Shown: piece by piece, positions 21,430 through 32,228 of the stretch
Layout: every line of letters begins with the position of its first letter
Position numbering within the stretch: the first letter of the stretch is position 1
Source: Anaeramoeba flamelloides
Lineage: Eukaryota > Metamonada > Anaeramoebidae
DNA: 64,000 nucleotides
NCBI GenBank assembly: GCA_027625915.1
Contig: JANTQA010000063.1
Span: forward strand, 124,001-188,000
Reading direction: 5' to 3'
Program-made: the position numbers and the translations under genes
Notes under the pieces: model-generated
Database searches by the model: none
What the model was told of the DNA's origin: nothing
Seen by the model: only the letters and a program-made list of their open reading frames with translations

Positions 21430-23543
21430 TTAATTCTGTTTCTTGTTTTTATTTTGCTCGGTGTTTTGGCTTTTATTGTTATTCTTTTTTTTGGGTGGTT
21501 TAACACGTAAGATCCTTGGGAACTTTCTGGGTGATGTGTATGTTTCAAATGATATTCCTTTGGGCCCAGATATCAGTACAGCATGTCCATCGATTGCATC
21601 TGGTAAGTTGATAAAATTTGTATTAAAAAATGGGCAAATTCTTTGAACTATTTGATTTGATTGTTTATTTTTTGAAAGGATAAAGTAATTGAGATTAGTT
21701 AAAATCAAATAATAGAGAGAAAAAAGTCTTTTTTGGGCCATTTCAGAAAGTTTTGAAAATATTTTTAATGAAATTTTCTTTAATGTTATTCGGTTTTGAT
21801 TTTTTTTTTTTTTTTTTTTTTTCAGATAGAATTAGTAATATATATATATATCAACAAAATTTCAAAATTTGGGGCAAACTTTTTTATTATTATTTTTTTC
21901 TTTTTCATTTGTCTTTCAAAAAAATAAAATGATGACACTATAATTTTATTTAATAACCTATATTGGTTATTATCTCTAAAAACTTTCGTAAAATACATTA
22001 TTATTCAAAAAAAAAAACAATTAAACAAATTTTTTTTGTATGAAAAATGTGCACCTATTTTTGAAATCTAGCTTATATATATATATGTATGTATGTATGT
22101 ATGTATCATCTGGGTGTGTTGAAGGTGTGTTAGAGTTTTTTAGAATGATATTTTAGGATTATGGCATATCTAGTAAGATCGAGAAAGATATATTTTGGGA
22201 AATTTTTATTTTGGTTGATTTTCAGATCATTGAAGCACTGTTTTACAAATAGAATTTTAAGAGACATTCTGCAATGGAGAACAAATAAGATTATCCTTTG
22301 GTGTCAGTCTTCTTCAATGTTAGACTTTTTCTTGGTAGACACTAATCGCTTTTGAAAGAAAAAAAAATGAAAAAATGATCAGAAAGAAAATTTGGACACT
22401 TACTTGGCCACTCGTTGAATATTTTAAAGGCTTTGTCAATCCCATGAATCATTTTTTTTGTTAGCCCCTTTTCTGGTACCAATTTCTTTATTCTCTCGCA
22501 AACTTCAGTACTTGGTTTGTAGGTGCCGCCTTTAGGTTCAGAAGTCGAAAATTCTGTCCACGTCTCAATACAACGATGTTCCATATGGCCTGATATTGCA
22601 AAGTTGACTTTTAAATAGTGTGCGCAGTACCTCATTAAGGGCTCCAACCCGGGAGAGACATGCGAAATAAAAATACGATTTAAATTTTTTTCTTGTGGAT
22701 CTTGTTCGCGTAAGGAATCAGACAGATTTATCAGGTGGCCAATTTCGTCAAACCCCATCGTGTATTTGCCACTATTCAAAGGCGCACGTTCTTCGAATGT
22801 TTTAAACAGCAGTTGCTCAATAAGATTGCCGCCAAGACCAAAGACCCTGAAATGTTTGCCAACCTTATAGGAGTGATTTTCATCTAATAGGAATAAGTTT
22901 TCAATATTTATTTCCCCATTTTTAATCTTGCGAAAAACACTACAATCTTCATGGTTACCTTTTTTTTTTTGTTTTTAAAAGTGTTGTTTGTGCATTATTA
23001 AAGTATTGTTTTTTAGCTTGAATTGGGATTTCTTTTGTTTTTCTTTTTGTTGTCCTTGGGCTTAATGAGAAAAAAAAAGACAACAAAAGAAGGAACATCA
23101 AAATTATTACCTGGAACAAAATAGACTGGTTTGAGAAACCTTTTTTTTGCGCTAATGTAATCTGGAAGATCAGAAAATGGATATTTCTCTGCACAAAGTT
23201 TACGTAATTCGTTCCCCGTTATAGACTTGTTACGAATATTTTTGAGAATTTCCTTAGGAACACTGTGATCATGTATAAGATGCAAAAAGCATTCCCTTTC
23301 TTCAAGCTCATTTGGAGAATGGACATCGTCATAAAGCCCAAAGTCACCAGCATGTAGAACGTAATCGCACTGGTGCTTTTCAATTAGTTCGTTAATTAGT
23401 GACAAATGCCCGTGGGTGTCAGTAATAAGAAGAATACGATCTACCCTATTCACATTATTGTTATTCGTTTTCTTTGTGTTCCTGTTCTTCTTTTTGTTTT
23501 TATTTTTGTTTTGATTTTGGTTGGGTTTTTCGTTCTTGCTCAT
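21430..23543 (-). CDS. Calcineurin-like metallophosphoesterase, three exons
   Basis: Exons are complement 23111-23543, 22404-22958 and 21430-21647, giving 401 residues. Both introns keep frame: GTAATA...AG (152 nt) and GTAAGT...AG (756 nt). The first joint recreates VPGNHED. Metal-binding motifs appear in family order: D42-T-H44, G66-D67, G145-N-H147-E, a SHVSPG at ~243-248 and GHMEH at ~268-272. This is the full set expected of a binuclear-metal phosphoesterase. A basic Lys/Asn-rich N-terminus (1-32) and a Lys/Asn/Gln tail after VKPPKKK are low complexity. The third exon supplies INLPDA...AVLISGPKGISFET, a plausible closing strand of the fold. Substrate is unknown. No signal peptide is seen, so a cytosolic location is likely. 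Intron 2 is long because a MITE sits in it. Confidence 0.92.
21855..22070. mobile_element. ~215 bp MITE inside a phosphoesterase intron, copy 1
   Basis: The left end AATTTCAAAATTTGGGGCAA and the right end, as complement GATTTCAAAAATAGGTGCAC, are inverted. The interior matches 26244-26455. It lies wholly within intron 2 of the phosphoesterase gene, away from both splice sites. It is probably Tc1/mariner-derived. Confidence 0.7.
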
Positions 23544-24276
23544 GTTAAAAAAATATATATTTCAATTTCCAGTTAATAATTTGATTTGAAAGAAATTTTA
23601 AAGTGTTCCAAATTGTTACACGATATGGTGTTGTTGAATTTTTCTCAGAAGTTGATTACATTCAAGTAAAATTCGTAAAAAAAATTTTTTTTTTCAAGTG
23701 ACGTAAAAAGTCTTCTTATTTGTGTGATTTCAAGAATAAAAAAATTTCAAGATCTGTTTGACAGTTCTTAGGTCAAACCTTTTCAATGAGTTTATTATGA
23801 ATGGTAAACATAAACACTAAGATTTATGGGGTATTTTTATTTCGATTATTGGAAGATTTATAGTGGTATAAATAACACATTTTGACACAATTAAAACCCA
23901 TTATTAATTAATCTCATTTTTCTTTTTTTTTTAGCATTCTTGGGTATTGGAAAATAGGAATTCACAAAAAAAAAAAACTTCGTTAGGTGTTAAATTGGTT
24001 TTTATGGTTAAATTTTGATTTATTATTAAGGGTGAAAAAATATTCCTTGCTTTTGTTTCTAAAATTTTATAATTTGAAAATATTAGAGATTAAAAAGATT
24101 TTTGTTTTAAAAGATTAATGACTACCTTAAGAAGAAGTCTACGAATAAAGGAACTTGTTCTTGTAAGGGTGTATATCACCTTAGTTCATCAGAGTTCAAA
24201 TGTCTCTAAAAAAATATTAAGTAAAGTAGTTCTATTTGTTGATACCTTCAATTAAAAATGATCCTTTGTAAACTAT

Positions 24277-24777
24277 CTTTCATAATAATTGTCCCATTAA
24301 AAATCAAATTTTAAATAAAAATATTTTTAATAATTGAAGTTATCTATTATAATATAAAAAATTATATTTTAATATTCAATACTATACTCAAGAGATATTT
24401 ATTTTTTGTCTAAAAATAAAAGAAAGAAAAATAAAAAAAAACAGTTAAAAATAATTGGGACATTTATTTTGAAAGAAGCATTACATGAAAAATAGAAAAT
24501 TTAAAAAAGTAAAAAAACCCATTTATCGATTCTCCTTCGATTCGAATAACTAAATCTAATCTCTTTTTCATATTTGAAACCAAATTTTTCATTAATTTAT
24601 CTGTTACTTCTTTCAAATTTTTTATTTCCATTTTCCATTTTAACAAAACACTCTCGAAAAAATAAAAAAGAGAAAAAATGATTTATTTGCAAACTTTTCA
24701 TTGTGAGAGGAAAAACTTCAAAACGATACAAAGGCAATTCATTATTCAAATGTAAGATGGGCCATTTATTATGAAAT
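24277..24777. mobile_element. Tc1/mariner deletion derivative, copy 2 (~500 bp)
   Basis: The inverted ends are TTTCATAATAATTGTCCCAT on the left and, as complement, TTTCATAATAAATGGCCCAT on the right. On the minus strand (24464-24646) it encodes VSNMKKRLDLVIRIEGESIN. This fits the extreme C-terminus of Tc1/mariner transposases (family pattern xSMPRRxxxVIxxKGGxxxY). The catalytic part is absent, so it is an internal-deletion derivative that kept the gene's tail. It is inserted in a family A element. Confidence 0.8.
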
Positions 24778-24822
24778 TTAATTTATTTGGAAAAAACCCA
24801 ACAATTTCAGAAAAAAAATTAA

Positions 24823-26243
24823 GGAAGTAAGGACATTTTCCACATTTTGAGTGGAACCATTTATTTGAAACTGGATAGTTCAAAACATTTATTTAACCTA
24901 ATATATTAATATTTGGTTAAATATGAAAGTGGAAGATATATTAGTTTAATATATTTACATATGAACTAAAAAATGGAATTCAAAAAAATGAAAAAATTGA
25001 TTAAGAAAAAATAAATACAAATTATTTATTTCTTAATCTTATCAGTAACATTTGTTATGGTAACTTATTCTTAATTTGGTTTGATTATTAATTCTTTGTG
25101 GAAATAATTTTGTTTGTAATATATTTGGAAAGAAAATTATTTTCTATTAAAAAAGAATTTTAAAAATGAATGATTTAACCCTATTTTACTTTAATTCATC
25201 TAATTCTTGATTGAGTTAAAGAAAACATGATATTTATTGAATTGTTCTCAGTAATAAAGGCTTTTTTAGCAAATTAATTTGATTTTAGAATTTTTTATTT
25301 TCCTTTAAAATGTAAACGAAAAATAATTCTGAATTTTATTGTAATTTTTTCTAAAATTTTCATTTATTTTGGTTTGAATTTTTTGTAAATATTTTTTGAT
25401 TGAGGGAATTCATTCATTTTATTTTAACTTTTGAAATAGTCTTCTTTATTTTAGTATGGTTTATAAAAAATATTTGAAAATTGAATTTTGTTTGTAAATT
25501 TATTGTAAAAAATGTTTTGTAAAAGAATAATAAATAGTAATGGTGTGAGAAACCCAAGGTTATAAATTGTTTGGGTTCATTCAAATTAAGAAGATATTGA
25601 AAACCAATCTTCCGAAATAGGCTTTTATCGTTTTTTTTTTTTTTTTTTTTTCATTTTTGATTTCAACAAATTTATTTTGATAGGTGATCTTTCGTGTGAG
25701 ATCTTATAAAAGAAAATATTTGTTTCAAAGTTGCCCCTTTTTGTGCCAATTTTTTTTTTAACCCTTTTTATTAATTTCAGTAGTTTATATAAACCAATTT
25801 CTTCATTCAAAATCAAAACATTAAAAACTTAAAATATAATAAAAAAAATCATTTACAAAAAATTGAAAAATCAAAGATTCAACCCTGAATTACTTTGGTT
25901 CTTTTCACAAATATAGTAGTGAATAATGTTTTGGTTTGAAATTTTCAATATCTCGCGGTACCAATGAAATGTTTTTCAGAAGTAAAGTTTATACAATTAA
26001 AATTTACAAAAATGGTAAAATGTACAGTCAGTTCCACTTTTAAGGCACAAACTTTCAACGAAATTTAAGGCACAATAAAAATCTCAAATCAAGGCACAAA
26101 ATTCAGATTCTAGTAAAATAAATTGCAAAAAAAAAAAAAATTCCAAATTTTATGCCTTGATTTGAGATTTTTATTGTGCCTTAAATTTCGTTGGTGTTTG
26201 TGCCTTAAATTTGAAACTGGCTGTACTTATTGTCATCAAATTA
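24823..26243. mobile_element. TTAA family C element, copy 2, with a nested MITE
   Basis: It starts after TTAA (24819-24822) with GGAAGTAAGGACATTTTCCA. It follows the copy at 46113-47321 throughout and is cut near its right end by the MITE at 26023-26225. The right terminus after the MITE (CTTATTG) is diverged. Non-coding now, but a minus-strand stretch around 25650-25830 resembles the corresponding stretch of copy 3 at protein level (NKxFLL...KITxxNKFxEIKNxK), hinting at a lost open frame. Confidence 0.7.
26023..26225. mobile_element. Tc1/mariner-type foldback MITE, copy 2 (203 bp)
   Basis: TA, then CAGTCAGTTCCACTTTTAAG, and at the right end ...AATTTGAAACTGGCTG followed by TA. The arms pair over most of their length (TTTAAGGCACAATAAAAATC with its complement). 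It sits in the right end of a family C element. The uninterrupted copy at ~47305 has AAAATTTACTTA where this copy has AAAATG-TA and TA-CTTA, so the TA duplication is visible. Confidence 0.9.
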
Positions 26244-26455
26244 GTCAAATTTCAAAATTCAGCGCAAACTTTTTTATTATTTTTTTTTTTTTCATTTGTC
26301 TTTATAAAAATAAAATAATTATATAATATTTTTATTTATTAAATTATGTTGGTTCTTATGTCTAAATACATTAGTAAAATACTTTATCATTCTAAAAAAA
26401 AAATTAAGTGAATTTTTTACTGATCGAAAAAACTGATCCTATTTTTGAAATTAAA
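26244..26455. mobile_element. ~212 bp MITE, copy 2
   Basis: It matches 21855-22070 end to end (shared TTTTTTATTATTTTTTTTTT, CATTTGTCTTT..., ACATTAGTAAAATAC). The ends are AATTTCAAAATTCAGCGCAA and, as complement, AATTTCAAAAATAGGATCAG. It lies at the junction between the family C copy and the resumed family A copy. Confidence 0.7.
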
Positions 26456-27237
26456 CTTATAATCACAAATTTAAAGGCTGGGCCACCAATATAAAGATTC
26501 CTAAGCAGCAAAGAATCTTTCTTAAATTTATTTAGAAACATTTAATGGTTGCAAAAAAATTGAATTTTTTAAAAAAATATCTAATTAACCAATAAAGATT
26601 CTTTTGAAAATTGTTTCTAAAATTTTGGAAATATATTACTGCCCGGTTAGATTTAACAAAAGAAAATCAACTTTATCATTGGGGGGGGGTATGTAGATGA
26701 TTAATGAGTTAATCTTTGATATTAAAAATAATAACTTTTTGAAGTTCTGAATAGGAGTATTTAAATTCTTGGAATAATATGATTTTGAGATTAATTTTTT
26801 TAGATTTGGAAAAGGGATTTAAAAAAAAATACAAACTGAAAATATTTACTTGTAATCATTTTGTAAAAAAATCAAATAATTTTTTGTACATTATTATTTA
26901 TAATAGATTTTTTAGAGCTATTTGGTAAATGTTGCGTTAATACTATTTATAATCAATAACAATATAATTTGGTTATTCTGAAATATATGATAAATATAAT
27001 CTCTTAAGAGTGGATTATGTTATAAAAATAAAATGGAATCTTGTATAAATCTTTGAAAAAAAAATTATTTTTTGTGATTTGTTTTTGGTTGGTGAAATGA
27101 GTAAAGTAATAACCATCTAATAAAAATATTAATTCGGGTTTTTGTTTAAAATACAAAATTAGTATGTTTACAATATTAAAGAAAAAAATATAAGCTATTA
27201 TTTTTATTAACAGTTAAGTAATTCTTGGAAATCGTGG

Positions 27238-27270
<33 letters not shown>

Positions 27271-28548
27271 TGTTGGAAAGTATTGTTTTTAAAAGAAAAG
27301 AATTTTATATTGTTATTGTTGCCCATTATTAATATAAAAATCCAAATATTTTCCAAAAAAAAAAAATAAATAAATTGAGGTATAAATATTTAAATAAATG
27401 AAATATAGATAAAAGTTTCATAAAAATTTATCAATGAAATTTAGATCTATAAAGCAAAAAAATTTTTTTCTTTAAAGTTTTAAAAATTCATTTTATAGCT
27501 TTAAAAAGATAATAAAAAAAATATTCAAAAAATTTCCAATAATTAAATTTTTTTTAACAATTTTTTTGGTCATATTCGCCAGAATTATTATAACATTATA
27601 AATCCTTTTTTGTCAAAAAAAAAAAAAAATGGTTTTGAATTCTGGTGATAAAATTACAAAGTCGCCAATATATTGACAAAAAAATTATATCGAAGCAACA
27701 AATTTCGTTATAGAACTAAAATATAATACCAAGAAAAAATTGTATATAGCATTAAATTTTAATTTTTATAACTGTACTTCTAAAAGTAATATAACTATTT
27801 TTAATCACTTGATCATTTTTTTTGTTAATCAAAGAAATTACTTCATAAAGGAAAAAAAAAAATATGTGTTAATATTTCTTGCAATAAAGACTATTTGTTA
27901 CATATTAATGGTCAAAATGAAAATAAATGGGGTAAAAACTTGAAATAAACTGAAAAAAAATTGTCAATATATTCCAAAAAGTAAAAAAAATGACATTTGG
28001 TTTTCTTAGGGTATCTAATTATTTGGAAAATCAATTGATTTTTCTCTATTCTTTTGAATTCTGGAAAATATAGCTGTTGTTTAACTTGGGTTTTTCTGTT
28101 TTATTTATATAAGCAATGTATTTTAGAAATAAAGCAGAAAAATTCAAGAAACCAATGGTATTTCACAGACATGAAATTTTTATCAAGGGTTTTTTTTTTA
28201 ATTGTAGTTGTGTTTTTTATTTTAGATGGGGTGGTATTTATAAAAATAATACCCTTGGTTCCACTTTTAAAGGCAAAAATCCTAAAGTTGTATTAAAACA
28301 AAAACCATTCTCTGTTTATTTGGAATTTTATTGCCTCAAAAATACATTTCTTCTTGGTTACAAGCTTATAAACCGGTATTACTAATAATAACAATCAATC
28401 TGGCAGTATCAAAAATTTGAAGTTCTCAAATTGTTATTACTTTTATTCGAATTATATATTGGTAAAAAATTTCCACTTCCTTTTCAAGATTTTTTTTTTT
28501 TACAAATACAGCTCCCAAAGAAGTTGGCTGTAATTTGTGTCTCTGTTT

Positions 28549-28592
28549 AAAATTGTAAAATTGTAAAATTGTAAAATAGTAAAATGGTAAAA
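28549..28592 (+). repeat. Short tandem repeat, 8 nt unit ATTGTAAA
   Basis: About five adjacent units occur (ATTGTAAA three times, then ATAGTAAA and ATGGTAAA). It is a local slippage repeat in intergenic DNA with no associated feature. Confidence 0.75.
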
Positions 28593-31500
28593 TGGAACTG
28601 GTGTGAGAACCATTACCTCTGAAAATCCTAATACTCGTCTATTGTGAATAAAATTTATTATTCAAGATGAAAGATGAGTGGGAGTGGTATTTTTGTCAAA
28701 CTTGTAATTTTTAATTTTATTTTCTCAGAGTGGTGATGTGTAAATTCTGAGATTAGATTTTCTGAAAATTCTCTAAAAAATGCTATATCTTTGTTTTCTT
28801 TCAAGATGTTATTAATTAAATGTAGTTTTATTAATTGAAGTTTTGTATTACAATTACCGAAGTGTACAAAATGTGGGTACAAATGAAGGGTTGGTTTAAT
28901 CTGATATTAATGAATAATTAGAATTCGGTTTTAAAAGGTGTTTTATTGGGAAAGATAAATTTATAGAGAACACACTTTGTAAATTGAAAGTCTCTTTTAA
29001 AAGTAGAATTTTTCAAAAAAAAAAAAAATTATTTAATATTTTGTTCAACTAAACAATTTAAATTTTAGGAGAACATTTTACTGGTAAAAACAAATAAATA
29101 TGGGAAAAATTTTACTTCATTTTCTATTTTGTCAATTTTTTTACCATAGCTTTGAAGAAATCATTTTATGGGTTTAGAGGTTAAAAAAAAATGGGAAATT
29201 GATACTGTTTCAAAAGTTGAATTTAAGAGATTACAAAATGGGATATTGAACAAAAAATTTTTTTAAATATTTTTGAATTTATATGTATTAAGTAAATTTT
29301 TTTGATGAATGATAAAAATACATGAAATATATTGTCAAAATATAAATGGGGGGTGTTGAGAGTTTGATCTCAAAAACACAACCTCTTTTAAAAAAAAAAA
29401 TTATCATAATTATTTTATAATTTGTTTATGTGTTTGAAATTTTATTTGTGTAAAAGTAAAAAAAAAAAAATATTCCATTTTTTTTCAAGTCTTGAAGTAA
29501 AGTTCATTAATAAAATTTGTAACAAACTTCATGTATTTGTTTTTTATTTAGTTCCTAATGTTGCCACTCCCTTAATGAATTAATTTCTCAACTTGAGAAT
29601 CATACAATAACTTATATCTTACCAGTTTTGGCGTTTTTTTTTAATGTTTTCTTATTGAACAAAAGAGTATAAATTGACCAAACATCAGAGTGGAATTGTT
29701 GCACAAATAAATTTCATTTGGGCAATTAATCAAAAAATCTTTTCAAATTTCGTCTAAAAGACTCTTGAGAGAAATCTAGTCTGTGAATACTCAAGGGTCG
29801 AAAAAAATTAGAAAAAGATTTTTGATTTTATTCTTTACTGATCACTAAAATTTACCTCACAAATAATAAAATACAGGAACTAAAAATATCAAATATTGGT
29901 GGAAAGTAGTTGGTACATCTATTTGGGGGTTTGAAGATTTCTTGTGATCTTTTATTGAGAAATTTTAAAAAAACTGATTGTATTTATCCGATAACTTATT
30001 AAATCTATTTTAAGGAATTAGATCTAAAAATTTAACAACAATAAAGTTTAAAAATCGTTTAAATTTTCAACCAAATTGGATAATAGACTTTAAAAAAACA
30101 TTCTTAGTTTGGTAATTTGCAAAGTTTTCTTGAAAAACTGAAAACTAAATTTTTCCACAAATTATAATTGAATGAATTTGAAAATTTGAATAGAAGACTT
30201 CTCAAATTTGGTTGGATATCTAAAAATACAATATTTTGAATTCCAATTGGTCTCCAAAAACTCGACCATCTTATTTCCAAGCAAATTTTCGTGACAGAGA
30301 AGAAGACACAGTTTTCAGAAAGTATTGAAAGGTAACTGTAAAGTTCTCAAAGTACTTTGAATGACCAACCATTTGTTAAGGTTTTTTTTGGTTGTTATTT
30401 TGCTGAAGGATCATCATGTGAAAAAGATCTGGTTCTTCGGCCTACCCTCAAAACTTTTTTTTTTAAAAATGATCTTCTCTTTATCAATTAGAATCACTTC
30501 ATTTCTTGTTACAGTTTTATTTTTGCCAATAACAAAAATCCTGAAAAATATTATGTGTTGTTTAAAAAAATATGTTTTAGAAAGTTACTAAATGAGAATG
30601 TGTTTTTCGTTGTTTTGATTATAGTCTGAAATCAAGTTTTCAAAAGAAAGATTTTTACAAAAATTAAAAAAAAAAAAAAAACACAAAAAATTCCTCTTTT
30701 TTTTTACAAAGCAAACTTTTTTATTTGGCTGTATGAGTTTTTGCAACAAACTTTTAAAGGATTCAAATTCTTCTCTGTGTTTGTCCTCTTTCATTTTCCA
30801 TTTATTTCAAAATTTCTCATATCAATTCCCAAAAAGATCTTGTCGAAATAATTAGTCCCAAAATTTTTGATTCTGTATGGTTGTTAAAACATATTTTCTT
30901 CAAATTTTGGGTAGGTTAAAAAATAAATAAAATACTTTTCAAACTCGCATTCAAATTATCCACAAAAAATTTGGAAAAGCAAAAATCCTTTTCTGTTCCC
31001 AAAATTAAATAACTTCCAAAAGTCGTGAAATTTAAGTCTTAGTTCCATTCTTTTCTTCAAGAATTGACAGTATCAGTCGTAACTTTAAAAAAATCACAAA
31101 TAATTTTCAACTCTTTTCAGAATTTCACGTTTTTGTGAATAAACAAATCAAAACCAAATTCAGAATTTTCAAAAAACACCCGAGTGCTCTGTTGAAACAA
31201 ATCTTTTTTCTTTGAGCAAAAAACAGAAATAAAAATTAAAAAAGTGTATTTTTCCTAAAATATTTCTGCTCTCAAAAAAAACTTCTTTTAAATCACACGA
31301 ATTTGCCCATGGGTTGAATGAGAAAATTTCCCAAATTATATCGACTGAAAAGGAAATGAATAATGTTTTTTCTCATTAAAAATCTCAGATCGTTTTCAAA
31401 ATCAGTTTCCTTTTTCTTTTAGAACTTCCGTGTTGTTAATCGTATTTTGTGTGATCTGTTTTTTAGAATAAATTTATTTGTTGAGCAAATAGAAATTTTA

Positions 31501-31634
31501 TTTTTTTTTAAAAACTTTTTAGTTTTTTTTGATTCACCCTTTTTTTTTTATTTTTATTTTTTTTTTTTTTCAGTAACTTAAATCAAAACCAAACCACTCT
31601 TTTTTTTACAAGTTAGATTTTAGTTTGATTTAAA

Positions 31635-32192
31635 ATGAAACTTTACCCACTTGTATTTTTGTTTCTCTTTTTGGTTGTGTTTGCACAATCATTTGAGGAA
31701 GACAAAGAAAAAATGGATTGGATCAAACAGGATGCTCTCGAAGCAAAAATGAACCTGAGGCCACCTTATACGAAGCCAAAGGAAGTAAATGATGATGAGG
31801 ATGATGATGACTATGATTTTGTTTATCATTCGCTTGAAAACAAGAAACGATCTGATCTTCATAAAAGTGAACGAATACTCCAAGACGTCACTGTTTCCGA
31901 ACCAGCGATTATCCCATTTGGGCGTGGACAAGAAACGACAGCCTATAAGCAGTAAGTTTCAAATAAAAAAAAAAAAAACAAAAAAAATTTCCAAACAGCA
32001 ATTTCTTAATGCTGTGTTCATTTTCTTCTGTTTATCTTACCAAATTAATTTTTTCAAAATTAATTATTTTATAATTATTCCTATTTTCAATAGACATGCA
32101 TACCAACATGTTATTAACCAATTAAGAAATTATAAGTCGCAATTTTTAATTTACCCAAGACCTTTTAGTCATACTCAAGACTCTGTAAAAAA

Positions 32193-32228
<36 letters not shown>

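Larger units (their letters stand above)
24135..27007. mobile_element. TTAA family A element, interrupted copy hosting other elements
   Basis: Pieces of family A appear at ~24135-24276 (AGAAGTCTACG..., GTTCAAATGTCTCTAAAAAA), ~24780-24818 (AAAACCCAACAATTTCAGAA) and ~26460-27005 (GATTAATGAGTTAATCTTTG...CTCTTAAG). Read together they follow the order of the copy at 57220-57968, in reverse orientation. Between them lie a Tc1 derivative, a family C element with a foldback MITE in it, and another MITE. Outer ends retain CTTAAG, consistent with TTAA. Confidence 0.65.
23544..31634. other. Intergenic, containing a nested transposon block
   Basis: The block from 24135 to 27007 is a stack of at least five elements, listed separately. 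From 27240 to 27270 is a TA-rich microsatellite. 28050-28150 holds a piece of the CTAGG foldback family, and 28549-28592 is a short tandem repeat. Two frames of slightly better complexity (complement 28658-28882, and pieces in complement 30250-30800) cannot be supported as genes. The 0.8 kb before 31635 should contain the promoter of the giant membrane-protein gene; I see no named motif. Confidence 0.5.

Noticed and set aside
22161-22355. Plus-strand frame in the phosphoesterase intron
   Set aside because: It lies within a spliced intron of the opposite strand and shows no family signature.
28658-28882. Minus-strand frame with HFGNCNTKLQLIKLHLINNI
   Set aside because: Composition is slightly protein-like, but there is no match, no splice partner and no supporting context; it is too short to assert.
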